From positions 1 through 64,000 of the forward strand of contig CALVAK010000004.1 in assembly GCA_944325525.1 (NCBI GenBank): 64,000 bases of DNA, given 5' to 3'. Below the pieces are notes generated by a model, which saw only the letters and a list, made by a program, of their open reading frames with translations, did no database searches and was not told where the DNA came from. Positions 1-8,944 of this stretch are shown here, one piece after another (the stretch's first letter is position 1; each line of letters begins with the position of its first letter). Source of the stretch: Candidatus Gastranaerophilales bacterium (GTDB lineage: Bacteria > Cyanobacteriota > Vampirovibrionia > Gastranaerophilales > Gastranaerophilaceae). Made by a program: the position numbers and the translations under genes.

Positions 1-98
1 GGTAAGCGAATGCGAAGCTGTCGGCAACGGAGTGAAGACAGCGACAGCAATGAGCGAAAAGGAATTTCAAGACAGCGGCGGTAAGTTGCGACACTAGA
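1..98. other. GC-rich stretch, possible repeat or partial CDS end
   Basis: About half of these bases are G or C, clearly richer than the rest of the window. GACAGC occurs at 37-42, 43-48 and 71-76, and its complement GCTGTC at 17-22, so a GCTGTC/GACAGC hairpin with a 14-base loop can form. One plus-strand frame is open from base 2 to a TAG at 95-97 (31 codons, ending GGKLRH), immediately beside the kdsC stop. It could be the 3' end of a convergent gene running in from outside the window, or a dispersed intergenic repeat that happens to be open. The composition favours a repeat or foreign piece, but the window edge prevents a decision. Confidence 0.3.
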
Positions 99-599
99 TT
101 ACATAACAATATTCTTAAATATTAAATCTGTTAGTTCTCTTACTGCACCTCTACCACCATTTTTTGAAGAAATAAAACAGCATACATTTTTAACCTCATC
201 AACAGCATCATTAGGGCAGCAAGCTAAACCAACTTCTTTTAAAACACATAAATCAGGCAAATCATCACCCATATATGCAACTTGAGATGGCTTAAGATTA
301 TATTCAGAAAGCAATTCTTTAAGTGCAATTACTTTATTTTTTTGCCCCATATATAATCTTGTCATACCGAGATTATTAAACCTGTGTTTAACTGTTTCAC
401 TTTCACGAGCAGTAATAATAGCAGTTATTATTCCGGCTTTATTAAGCATAACAATACCCTGTCCGTCTTTTGCATTAAAAGTTTTATATTCTAAACCGTT
501 ATCATCATAAGTAATACTGCCGTCAGTCATAACCCCATCGACATCGAAAACAACCATTTTTATTCCGGAAGCTTTTTTCTTCAATTCTAAACTATACAA
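99..599 (-). CDS. kdsC: 3-deoxy-D-manno-octulosonate 8-phosphate phosphatase (KdsC)
   Basis: This cytoplasmic HAD-superfamily phosphatase hydrolyses KDO-8-phosphate to KDO, the inner-core sugar of lipopolysaccharide. Motif I is FDVDGVMTDG with the nucleophile D19 and acid/base D21, TAR at 63-65 provides motif II, and GDDLPD at 111-116 is the metal-binding motif. GGRGAVRE near the C-terminus is typical of the KdsC tetramer. The 166-aa length is normal for the family and there is no cap domain. The start is a TTG directly after the kdsD stop codon, with a G-rich stretch about 8 bases upstream. An internal ATG at codon 15 would remove the strand before motif I and is less likely. It is co-transcribed with kdsD. 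Confidence 0.93.
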   Translation of the reverse strand: MYSLELKKKASGIKMVVFDVDGVMTDGSITYDDNGLEYKTFNAKDGQGIVMLNKAGIITAIITARESETVKHRFNNLGMTRLYMGQKNKVIALKELLSEYNLKPSQVAYMGDDLPDLCVLKEVGLACCPNDAVDEVKNVCCFISSKNGGRGAVRELTDLIFKNIVM

Positions 600-1583
600 T
601 TATGCAACCCCCGCTCTTAATAAATCATGAATATGAATAAGCCCAATAGGATGATTTTCTTCATCACAAACAGCAAGAGAAGTAATCGCATATTTTTCCA
701 TTAAAGCAAGTGCTTTTGCTGCCATTGACTCTTGAGAAATTGTCTTTGGATTCCTTGTCATTACAGACTTATTAACCAGAACTGATACATCTGGATATCT
801 TAATAAAATTCTTCTTATATCACCGTCTGTTAATAGACCGGTTAATTTATTTTCAGAATTTACTATTAATGCACATCCGAGTTTTTTCTTTGTTATTAAA
901 TCAACAGTTTCAAGGAAAGTATCTTCTTCATGAGCAACGGGAAGAAGATTTTTATCCTTAAGCATTAAGTCTTTAACAATATATAAAACACCTTTTCCCA
1001 AAGTACCGGAAGGGTGATATAAAAGAAAATCTTCTGTTGAAAATCCTCGTTTTTTCAGTAGACATACAGCAAGAGCATCACCCATAGCTAAAGTTGCCGT
1101 TGTACTTGCTGTAGGTGCTTTTCCCAAGGGGCATGCTTCTTTCTCAACCGATATGTCAAAATAAATATCTGCCATTTTCCCCAAAGTTGAATTTCTATTC
1201 CCTGCAAAAACAATAAGAGGCACCTCAAATCTTTTTATTAAAGGGAGAAGATTAAGCAGTTCCGATGTCTCACCGCTGTTTGAAATAGCAATAACTACAT
1301 CTTCTCTAGTAATTATTCCTGAATCGCCGTGAGTACTTTCAGCAGGATGAAGGAAATATGCAGGTGTTCCCGTTGAAGATAATGTTGCAGCAATTTTTCT
1401 GGCTATTAGTCCGGACTTTCCCATACCCGTAACAATAACTCTACCTTTTGAAGAAATTATTACAGAAATTGCTTCTTCTAAATTATTATTAATTCTTTCT
1501 TTTAATTTTAAAATTGAATCGGATTCTATCTGAAATACTTCTTTTGCCAATTCTTTCATTTCTGATTCTTTTATTATTTCCAC
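600..1583 (-). CDS. kdsD: Arabinose-5-phosphate isomerase (KdsD)
   Basis: KdsD interconverts ribulose-5-phosphate and arabinose-5-phosphate, the first committed step to KDO. The 327 residues hold an N-terminal SIS sugar-isomerase domain (about 35-180) with GMGKSGLIARK, the THGDSG motif and the ISNSGET phosphosugar loop. Two CBS domains follow (about 205-327). The start is GTG, preceded by GGAAGG about 8 bases upstream. The gene is immediately followed by kdsC with no intergenic space, so the pair forms a small KDO operon and implies an LPS-bearing outer membrane. GutQ-type paralogues have the same architecture, but the adjacent kdsC supports KdsD. Confidence 0.93.
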   Translation of the reverse strand: MEIIKESEMKELAKEVFQIESDSILKLKERINNNLEEAISVIISSKGRVIVTGMGKSGLIARKIAATLSSTGTPAYFLHPAESTHGDSGIITREDVVIAISNSGETSELLNLLPLIKRFEVPLIVFAGNRNSTLGKMADIYFDISVEKEACPLGKAPTASTTATLAMGDALAVCLLKKRGFSTEDFLLYHPSGTLGKGVLYIVKDLMLKDKNLLPVAHEEDTFLETVDLITKKKLGCALIVNSENKLTGLLTDGDIRRILLRYPDVSVLVNKSVMTRNPKTISQESMAAKALALMEKYAITSLAVCDEENHPIGLIHIHDLLRAGVA

Positions 1584-1652
1584 TTTAACACCTTCCGTTA
1601 TTTACAAATAAATTATACAATAATAAAATGAATAAAAAAAATATAAATTTAG

Positions 1653-1658
1653 TATAAT
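1653..1658 (+). promoter_or_regulatory. Candidate -10 box upstream of the 1678 gene
   Basis: A consensus TATAAT lies 20 bases before the ATG at 1678, in the gap between divergent kdsD and the membrane-protein gene. No convincing -35 hexamer is seen at the usual distance (TGAATA at 1629-1634 is weak), so this rests on the -10 alone. Confidence 0.35.
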
Positions 1659-1677
1659 ATTAATTAAGTGGTAATTT

Positions 1678-3504
1678 ATGAAAAAACACACTCATAACAA
1701 CAAACATATACTAGGCAAAATAAATTTTATTATAACCATACTGGTTATAGCTGCAAATGCAGTCTCTTTTATGTTTTCTGATTTAAACAGGACAAATTTT
1801 ATAATTATTAATTTGTTTTTAAGTGTTTTTCTCTTTTTTATTCATTGGATTATTCTTTCAATAAATCTAAAGGAAAATGTTAACGAAATAAAGCGGGAAG
1901 CACTTTATATAAATTATCCCATTAATATCGCAACCTTTTTTATATGCCTTGCATTAATTATGGGTATAAGTGCAATATTTCTTTTTATTCTCAATAAAGA
2001 AGCAATGAATCTTGCATTTATTTTCATGTTCTTTATGAGTTTTATCTCGATGATTTTCCCGTCAATAATATTACTGGTATATATTTATTTTATACTACCG
2101 GCATTTATTGTCCCCGGATTTTCCAGCAACAGAAAAAGCAAAGAAAACACACATTTACTGCCGGTCATTTTACTGGTAATCTTTTCTTTATTTTGTATAT
2201 ACAAACTTGTTAATCATTCAATAAGAACAATAAACATTGAACACCAAAATAAATATCAAATAATAAGACTTCCCATTCAATATTCAACCGAATATTTAAA
2301 ATTGGAAGAAATAAGTGATTACGGCAAAAAGAAACTGTCTCAAGTCAAATTTTCCGTTCCTTTTTATTACACAGCAGAATCATTTAATTTTAAAGAATAT
2401 TCATCAGCTGAAATATTTTGTAATTCAATAGGAGCAAGAGTTCCTAATTATTTAGAAATGTATAACATTGCTTTCAATAGATTTGATATATTCGGTGAAA
2501 AATATTACTGGACAAACAATAAAGACGGAAGATATCCTCTTTTAATTCAGTTTAAAAACATGTCATATAACGTAGTAAAATATGACAATGATTCTATAAA
2601 ACCGGCTTTATATTGCGTTACAGATATAAAAACGAATCAAAAAGTAAAAAGAAGAAATTATTTGTATAAAAACGAAAACCAAGAAAGAGCAAATACTCTT
2701 GAAGACCTTGTTTCAAAACCATTTAACGGTAATTTGTTAATAGATATACTCGGTAAAGAAAACAAAACGGATATAACAACCTCAACAAAAACAGAAGTTC
2801 TGCCTCCAGATGTAAATGCAGAAAGAAAACATGTTAATTTTAGTGTAAAGGAAGTTCCATCATCAATAATGAATGAACTTATACAAAAAGGTTATGTATA
2901 CAATACAGGTTTAAAAATTAATACAAAATATGAAACAAATGACTACGAATTTGCATCAAAAATAATCAGAGACAAAGACAAAAAAAATATAAGATTATGC
3001 TATTATCCGTTTACTGATTACAGTAATTTAAGCATGTACAACGAATTCCAAATTTGGAGTCAAAGTTTTTGTTCACCTGCTTTTGAGTTAATTGAACCTG
3101 CCCCGGTATTAAAAAACAGATACGATAAAGATGCATACTGCTATTCAAGGGGAGGAAGAGTTCCCAATATACCGGAATTAAACGGTATATTAAAAACATT
3201 AAATATTAACAATACCGGAACAAAATATTGGACAAATAATGAAATAACAGATAACACAAGCGATAGCAAACAACCGGTGCTTGTATATTATGAAGATTCA
3301 AGGTTTATGAAAGTAAAAGCACTTATGCAAAATGAAAATGATAGTGCTTATACGTATTGTATTAAAAATGCACAAGTACCATCTAAGGTTATAGCAAACT
3401 ACACATCAAGATTTAAAGGTGTTGATGCAAAAATGTACGCTAAAAAGCAATGTCCGAAATGTCAGTACTACGGAGTACCTGATACTGTTCTGTTAAAATA
3501 TTAA
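1678..3504 (+). CDS. Five-TM membrane protein with two lectin-like (DUF1566-type) repeats
   Basis: The family of the whole protein is not recognised. Five hydrophobic helices lie at about residues 14-34, 40-62, 82-105, 112-148 and 160-178. The rest is a soluble, probably exported region. It contains two copies of one module, about 243-314 and 484-562. Each copy has a Cys, a G[AG]RVPN loop, an acidic/Leu segment, K-Y-(Y)-W-T-N-N and a closing Y-C-[VI]. This pattern resembles DUF1566/Lcl-C, a C-type-lectin or FGE-related fold. The C-terminus has a CPKCQ pair that could bind metal. The gene is followed after 16 bases by the M49-like gene, probably in one transcript. The lectin-like call is by motif; the ligand is unknown. 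Confidence 0.7.
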   Translation: MKKHTHNNKHILGKINFIITILVIAANAVSFMFSDLNRTNFIIINLFLSVFLFFIHWIILSINLKENVNEIKREALYINYPINIATFFICLALIMGISAIFLFILNKEAMNLAFIFMFFMSFISMIFPSIILLVYIYFILPAFIVPGFSSNRKSKENTHLLPVILLVIFSLFCIYKLVNHSIRTINIEHQNKYQIIRLPIQYSTEYLKLEEISDYGKKKLSQVKFSVPFYYTAESFNFKEYSSAEIFCNSIGARVPNYLEMYNIAFNRFDIFGEKYYWTNNKDGRYPLLIQFKNMSYNVVKYDNDSIKPALYCVTDIKTNQKVKRRNYLYKNENQERANTLEDLVSKPFNGNLLIDILGKENKTDITTSTKTEVLPPDVNAERKHVNFSVKEVPSSIMNELIQKGYVYNTGLKINTKYETNDYEFASKIIRDKDKKNIRLCYYPFTDYSNLSMYNEFQIWSQSFCSPAFELIEPAPVLKNRYDKDAYCYSRGGRVPNIPELNGILKTLNINNTGTKYWTNNEITDNTSDSKQPVLVYYEDSRFMKVKALMQNENDSAYTYCIKNAQVPSKVIANYTSRFKGVDAKMYAKKQCPKCQYYGVPDTVLLKY

Positions 3505-3520
3505 CTTTCGGGAGAAAAAT

Positions 3521-5248
3521 ATGGAATTTAATCTGAATCTAACAATCGAAGAACTAAAAAAAAGAACAAATAAAGATTGTTTAATAAAACGAACAATGCT
3601 GGACGAAAAAGCACAAGAGTATATCTCTCTTAATGAAGGAGACAAAGAAGCACTTAAACATCTTGTAAGAGCGTCAAATTATGCAAATACAATTTATATG
3701 AAACAGGATAATGAATATAATCTTCCATTTAAAGAATTTTTAGAAAAAGAAATAAAAAAAGGCAACGAACAGGCTGAACTTACAAAAATATTATTTGATG
3801 CACAGCTAGGAATTATAGGAATAGATTCAGAGTCAAACAAAGTAATTCTTGCAAAAAATATAGAAGAAAAAGATGGAAAAGCATTTTATCCTTCAGATCT
3901 TTCAAAAAAAGAATTTCACTCAATTTTAAAGAAGATGATAAAAGACGGTGAAACAAAAGAAGTTGCCGAGATATTAAACCAGAGAACAATTGTAAAAAGA
4001 AAAGACAACAAACTATATGCAGTTGATTATACTGAAGAATTCAAAATCGAATTTAACAAAATCGCCGATGAACTTGAAGAAGCTGCAAAAACATCAACCG
4101 ATAAAGATTTTAATGAATATCTTCTTCTTCAAGCTGCTGCTTTAAGAGAAAAAGATGAAATGCTTGATGCCAAAGCCGATAAGAAATGGGCATCACTTCA
4201 AGATACGGTACTTGAATTTACAATATCAAGAGAGCAATACGCAGACTTATTAACAGGCAGCGTTATGGAAGATAGTGAATTAAAAAAATTATTGGAAGAT
4301 AACAATATAATACCGGTATCGAAAGATTCTATAGGAATAAGAACCGGTATAGTCAATAAAAAAGGAACTGAAGATATATTAAAAATAAAAAAATATTTAC
4401 CAATAATGGCAGAAAACATGCCGTATAAGGAAAAATATGAACAAAACATTTCAAAAGAAGAAGACAATCTGCAAACAATGGTAGATGTAGATATAGTCTC
4501 ATTAAGAGGAGATGAAGGAGCATACAGAGGAGGAATAACAATTGCCCAAAATCTTCCCAATAATGACAAACCCTCACTAAAAATAGGAGGAGGACGAAGA
4601 AATGTCTACCACAGACAGATAAGAACAAGCAATACACCGGAAGCATTAGAAAGAAGAAAAAAAAGACTCAATGCAACATTAAATCCTGACTTACACAAAT
4701 ATTATAATCCAGAAGCTGATCACTGGTTTACAATAGGACATGAAAATGTCCATTCACTCGGACCTAAAAGCGGAACAGAAGCATTAGGCAAATATAAAAA
4801 TATAATAGAAGAAAATAAAGCAGATATGGGAGCAATTGCTCTTTTGGATTGCCTTGTTAATAACAGAGTTTATACAGAAGAAGAAAAAAACCAAATATTA
4901 GTAACCTTTGCTGCAAATTGTTTTCTCAAAGCAAAGCCCGAACTATCTCAAGCCCACAGGGTAAGAACCGTTATGCAGGCATATTATTTTATAAAAGAAG
5001 GTGCTATTTGCGTAAACAAGTCAGGAATAATTGATGTAAACCTAGATAAAATGATTCCTTCTGCTTACAAAATGCTTTCTGAAATTGTTAACATTCAGCT
5101 GCTTCAAAACTTTAGCGAAGGTGAAAAGTTTATTAAGAATAATTTTATATGGACAGAAGAAATTAACCTTGTGTCAGAAAAATTAAGAGAAACAGATAAA
5201 TCATTAAACGGAGTAATAATAACACCCCTTGCAGATTTATTAAGTTAA
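3521..5248 (+). CDS. M49 (dipeptidyl peptidase III)-like zinc hydrolase
   Basis: This 575-aa protein has no signal peptide or membrane segment, so it is probably cytoplasmic. The zinc site is a HENVHSLGP stretch (H407, E408, H411) followed by an EENKAD motif (E430-D435). Bacterial short M49/Nudix-3-like hydrolases share this layout, with HELxHGLGP followed by EExxAD. Eukaryotic DPP III instead has HEXXGH, so this is the five-residue HExxH version. The N-terminal 320 residues are helical and charged, with no motif I can place. The natural substrate is unknown; M49 enzymes cut dipeptides from small peptides. The start has GGGAG 8 bases upstream. It probably shares a transcript with the preceding membrane-protein gene. 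Confidence 0.65.
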   Translation: MEFNLNLTIEELKKRTNKDCLIKRTMLDEKAQEYISLNEGDKEALKHLVRASNYANTIYMKQDNEYNLPFKEFLEKEIKKGNEQAELTKILFDAQLGIIGIDSESNKVILAKNIEEKDGKAFYPSDLSKKEFHSILKKMIKDGETKEVAEILNQRTIVKRKDNKLYAVDYTEEFKIEFNKIADELEEAAKTSTDKDFNEYLLLQAAALREKDEMLDAKADKKWASLQDTVLEFTISREQYADLLTGSVMEDSELKKLLEDNNIIPVSKDSIGIRTGIVNKKGTEDILKIKKYLPIMAENMPYKEKYEQNISKEEDNLQTMVDVDIVSLRGDEGAYRGGITIAQNLPNNDKPSLKIGGGRRNVYHRQIRTSNTPEALERRKKRLNATLNPDLHKYYNPEADHWFTIGHENVHSLGPKSGTEALGKYKNIIEENKADMGAIALLDCLVNNRVYTEEEKNQILVTFAANCFLKAKPELSQAHRVRTVMQAYYFIKEGAICVNKSGIIDVNLDKMIPSAYKMLSEIVNIQLLQNFSEGEKFIKNNFIWTEEINLVSEKLRETDKSLNGVIITPLADLLS

Positions 5249-5265
5249 CTACCCTGATATAACAG

Positions 5266-5294
5266 TTGAAAATATTTTATGACTGTGCTAGCAT
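5266..5294 (+). promoter_or_regulatory. Candidate sigma-70 promoter for the 77-aa gene
   Basis: TTGAAA (5266-5271) and an extended TGC-TAGCAT -10 (hexamer 5289-5294) are separated by 17 bases. They lie about 40 bases before the ATG at 5333. The -10 hexamer matches consensus at four of six positions. Confidence 0.4.
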
Positions 5295-5332
5295 TTTCCT
5301 ATGGGTAGTAATGTAAAGAAGGGGAGCAGCCA

Positions 5333-5566
5333 ATGAAAATTCAAGCCATAAGTTCTGCAAATCAGGCATACAGATGTCAGCCGGTTAGACAAGTTGAATT
5401 TGCTAAGCGAAAGAACCCTCCTGAAACAACTGCATTACTTTTGGATGTTTTTTCTACGGAAAACTGCTGCGAAATGGAACAAAAATATGATTTAGCATGC
5501 CGTTTAGCCGCATATTATAAAATGCAATATGAAAATCTTTTAAAAACAGGTTCTGTTGTAGCTTAA
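5333..5566 (+). CDS. Small hypothetical protein (77 aa)
   Basis: I do not recognise this protein. It begins MKIQAISSAN, contains an RQVEFAK stretch (19-25), and ends in a predicted amphipathic helix (about 48-70) with an adjacent Cys pair (NCC). There is no signal peptide or membrane segment. A strong AGGGGAG Shine-Dalgarno stands 6-7 bases before the ATG, and a candidate promoter lies upstream, so expression is credible. The start resembles those of other uncharacterised proteins in this window (MKIEL..., MNISS...), suggesting a lineage-specific protein class. Its position just before dprA is not informative. Confidence 0.6.
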   Translation: MKIQAISSANQAYRCQPVRQVEFAKRKNPPETTALLLDVFSTENCCEMEQKYDLACRLAAYYKMQYENLLKTGSVVA

Positions 5567-5597
5567 TTTTTTACAATTTTAAATATAAGAAATTATT

Positions 5598-6701
5598 ATG
5601 AGTGCTAACGATAAGTATTGGTGTGCTTTTTCTAGATTAACAAAAACAGGGGCATTTTTTGTTAATACTGTTTATAATTATTTCGGTTCAATCAAACTTG
5701 CCTGGCATGCTGAAGCTTATGATTTATGGAAAATAGAAGGACTTCAAAAGAAACAAATTGAAGCTTTTTTAAATGAGCGAAAGAATATAAATCCTGAAGA
5801 GTGTATTGAATATTTAGAAAAACGTTCAATAGGATTTATTCACCCTGAGCATGAAAAATATCCTTTTTTGCTGCGACACATTGATAATCCGCCAACCGGA
5901 CTTTTTGTTCTCGGGGATTTATCATCATGCAATCTTGATAGAACACTGGCAGTAGTAGGTTCAAGAAAAGCAAGTGAAAATTCAAAAAACATATTGAGAA
6001 ATATAATTAGCGGTTTTTGCGGTACTGATATATGTATCGTTTCAGGGCTTGCAGAAGGAATTGATACAGCAGCACATAAAGCAGCAATTGAAAATGGTTT
6101 AAAAACAATTGCCGTAATTGGAGGCGGCTTTGATAAATTATATCCGAAATCAAATATTGATTTATTTAATAAAATAATTAACGATTCAGGTGCTGTATTA
6201 ACAGAATACTGGCCGGATGTTGATGCAATAAGCTGGCACTTCCCGGTAAGAAACAGAATAGTATCAGGATTAGCAAAAGGTGTAATTGTTGCTGAAGCTG
6301 CATTAAAATCAGGTGCAATGATTACTGCGAAATTAGCTCTTGAACAAGGAAAAGAACTAATGTGCATGCCGGGCTTAATCTCAAATCCAAACACACAGGG
6401 AATATACAAATTAATAAAAAACGGAGCCGGAATAATTACAAGCACACAGGATATTCTTGATTTACTAAACTGGACCATTATACCGAGAACAAAAAGCAAT
6501 GACCCTTCAGATAAGATTAAAGAGTTAACAACCGAAGAAAGACTGGTAGCAGAATGCCTACAAAAAGATTCTTTGACTGTTGACGAAATAATTTTAAAAA
6601 CTAATTTGAATATTAATGATTTAATGGTAATATTAACAAAGTTAGAAATAAACGGTTTTATTGAACAAATAAACGGTGAAAAATATATTTCGGTTATATA
6701 A
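5598..6701 (+). CDS. dprA: DNA-processing protein DprA
   Basis: DprA binds incoming single-stranded DNA and loads RecA during natural transformation. The 367 residues show an N-terminal SAM-like region (about 1-90) and the Rossmann-fold DprA domain (about 105-285), with AVVGSRKAS, IVSGLAEGIDTAAH, AVIGGGFDKLYP and RNRIVSGLAKGV. A C-terminal winged-helix domain (about 305-365) is also present. Length is normal. It precedes topA by only 5 bases, the widespread dprA-topA pairing. The Shine-Dalgarno is weak. Whether the organism is naturally competent cannot be judged from this gene alone, because dprA is found in many bacteria not known to be transformable. Confidence 0.93.
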   Translation: MSANDKYWCAFSRLTKTGAFFVNTVYNYFGSIKLAWHAEAYDLWKIEGLQKKQIEAFLNERKNINPEECIEYLEKRSIGFIHPEHEKYPFLLRHIDNPPTGLFVLGDLSSCNLDRTLAVVGSRKASENSKNILRNIISGFCGTDICIVSGLAEGIDTAAHKAAIENGLKTIAVIGGGFDKLYPKSNIDLFNKIINDSGAVLTEYWPDVDAISWHFPVRNRIVSGLAKGVIVAEAALKSGAMITAKLALEQGKELMCMPGLISNPNTQGIYKLIKNGAGIITSTQDILDLLNWTIIPRTKSNDPSDKIKELTTEERLVAECLQKDSLTVDEIILKTNLNINDLMVILTKLEINGFIEQINGEKYISVI

Positions 6702-6706
6702 ATAAA

Positions 6707-8941
6707 ATGACAAAGAAAAAAGAACACATATTAGTAATAGTTGAGTCACCTGCAAAATCAAAAACCATAAAGAAAATACTCGGCAACTCATACGATATTG
6801 AAGCCAGTTATGGACATATAAGAGATTTTCCGCCAAAAGTATTAGGGTTTGATGTGCAGCATGATTTTGCACCGACTTTTGAAGTCATTCCCGAAAAAAA
6901 GGCTATTGTTAAAAAGTTAAATGAACTTGCACAAAAAGCTGATAAAGTATATCTTGCATCTGACCCTGACCGTGAAGGAGAAGCAATTGCCTGGCATGTA
7001 AGACAGGTTATAAATGTTCCTGATGAAAAAGTATTCAGGATAGAATTTAATGAAATAACCCCAAAAGCCGTAATGTATGCTGTTGAACACTCAAGACAAA
7101 TTGATATGCAAAGGGTAAAAGCACAACAAACAAGACAAATTTTAGATAGGCTAGTAGGTTATAAAATAAGCCCTGTTTTATGGGAAAAGATGAGAAATTA
7201 TCATCTTTCGGCAGGAAGAGTCCAAAGTGTTGCTTTGAGAATGATTTGCGAGAGAGAAGAAGAAATTAAAGCATTTAAACCTGTTGAATATTGGACTATA
7301 ACAGCAGATTTACTAAAAAACAAATCAAAAATTACAGCCGAACTGGCAAAATACAAAGATAAAAAAATAGATATAAAAAATAAAGAAGAAGCTGATAAAA
7401 TAACGGAATATTTAAAAGAAAAAAACAGAATATTCAATATTTCTAAAATAACAACAAGAAATACACAACGAAAACCGACGGCTCCTTTCATTACCTCAAC
7501 ACTTCAAAGAGAAGCAAGTACAAAACTCGGTTATGGTGTTTCAAAAACAATGCAAATTGCACAGAAGTTATATGAAGGAATAGATATAGGTTCAGACGGG
7601 CCTGTAGGTTTAATTACATATATGAGAACCGATTCTGTTCGTATTTCTGACGATGCCCAGTCTGCCGCCAAAGAGTTTATTACATCTAACTTCGGAGAAA
7701 AATACTATCCGAAAACTCCAAATAATTATGTTAAAAAATCAAAAAACGTACAAGACGCTCATGAAGCAATTAGACCGTCATATATAAACAGAACCCCGGA
7801 AAGTATAAAAAAATACCTTACAAATGAACAGTATAATTTATATAAATTAATTTGGAGCAAATTTGTTGCCTCTCAAATGGAAAAAGCTTCAGTAAAAAAT
7901 ACAACAGTAGATATAACCGCAGGAGATTGCCTTTTTAAAGCAGGTACAAGTAAAATTATCTTTGACGGTTATTTAAAAATTTATGATGATAATGAAGAAA
8001 AAATAGAACCATCAGTATTTCCAGATTTAAAAGAAAATGATGAACTAAAATTAAAAGAAATACAACCAAAACAGCATTTTACAAGTCCGCCACCAAGATA
8101 TACCGAAGCTTCTCTTGTTAAGGCACTTGAAGAGCATGGAATAGGAAGACCAAGTACTTATGCTCCTATTATTTCTAAAATTCAACAAAAAAATTATGTT
8201 GAAAAAACAGATAAAGCACTTGCTCCAACTATGCTGGGGATGACATTATGCAAGCAGCTTGTTGAATATTTTAAAGATATAATGAATTACAAATTCACAG
8301 CAAATATGGAAACAAAATTAGATGAAATTGCAGAGAATAAATTAAAATGGAATGAAGTAATAAGAGATTTTTATACACCTTTTATAGAAACAGTATCTGA
8401 AGCAAAACAAAATATGCAAAAAGTATTGATAGAATCAGACACACTATGTCCTAACTGCGGAAGTAAAATGGTTGTAAGAACAAGCAGATTCGGCACGCAA
8501 TTTTTAGGTTGTTCCAAATATCCCGAATGTAAAACAATGCTTCCGCTTGATAAAGATGGTCAGACAATTGAACAAAATAAAGAAACAGATGAAAAATGTG
8601 AAAAATGTAATTCTCCTATGATTCAAAAAACAGGACCGTACGGCCCATATTTAGAATGTACAAATGAAAACTGCAAACACAGAAAACGTATCATTAAAAC
8701 AACAGGGGTCAAATGCCCTAAATGTGAGAATGGTGAAATTATCTTTAAAAAGTCAAAATACGGGAAAGTTTTCTTTGGCTGCAGCAATTATCCTAAATGT
8801 GATTTTGTTTCCTGGTATGAACCTGTTAATGAAAAGTGTCCGGAATGCGGAAATATTCTTGTGAAGAAGATTACAAAAAAATATAAAAAGTTAGAATGCA
8901 GCAACAAAGATTGTTCGTTTTCAAAAGAAATGGAGGAATAG
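6707..8941 (+). CDS. topA: DNA topoisomerase I
   Basis: This type IA topoisomerase relaxes negative supercoils by single-strand passage. The N-terminal Toprim domain has VESPAK with catalytic E13 and SDPDREGEA (85-93). The nucleophilic tyrosine is Y305 in GLITYMRTDS. After the toroidal core, four C-terminal Cys4 zinc-ribbon units are visible, beginning CPNCG, CEKCN, CPKCE and CPECG. The 744-aa length fits a bacterial TopA with four ribbons. It sits 5 bases after dprA and 3 bases before aroE. The aroE Shine-Dalgarno GGAGG lies inside the last topA codons, so the three genes are very likely one transcript. Confidence 0.96.
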   Translation: MTKKKEHILVIVESPAKSKTIKKILGNSYDIEASYGHIRDFPPKVLGFDVQHDFAPTFEVIPEKKAIVKKLNELAQKADKVYLASDPDREGEAIAWHVRQVINVPDEKVFRIEFNEITPKAVMYAVEHSRQIDMQRVKAQQTRQILDRLVGYKISPVLWEKMRNYHLSAGRVQSVALRMICEREEEIKAFKPVEYWTITADLLKNKSKITAELAKYKDKKIDIKNKEEADKITEYLKEKNRIFNISKITTRNTQRKPTAPFITSTLQREASTKLGYGVSKTMQIAQKLYEGIDIGSDGPVGLITYMRTDSVRISDDAQSAAKEFITSNFGEKYYPKTPNNYVKKSKNVQDAHEAIRPSYINRTPESIKKYLTNEQYNLYKLIWSKFVASQMEKASVKNTTVDITAGDCLFKAGTSKIIFDGYLKIYDDNEEKIEPSVFPDLKENDELKLKEIQPKQHFTSPPPRYTEASLVKALEEHGIGRPSTYAPIISKIQQKNYVEKTDKALAPTMLGMTLCKQLVEYFKDIMNYKFTANMETKLDEIAENKLKWNEVIRDFYTPFIETVSEAKQNMQKVLIESDTLCPNCGSKMVVRTSRFGTQFLGCSKYPECKTMLPLDKDGQTIEQNKETDEKCEKCNSPMIQKTGPYGPYLECTNENCKHRKRIIKTTGVKCPKCENGEIIFKKSKYGKVFFGCSNYPKCDFVSWYEPVNEKCPECGNILVKKITKKYKKLECSNKDCSFSKEMEE

Positions 8942-8944
8942 AAT

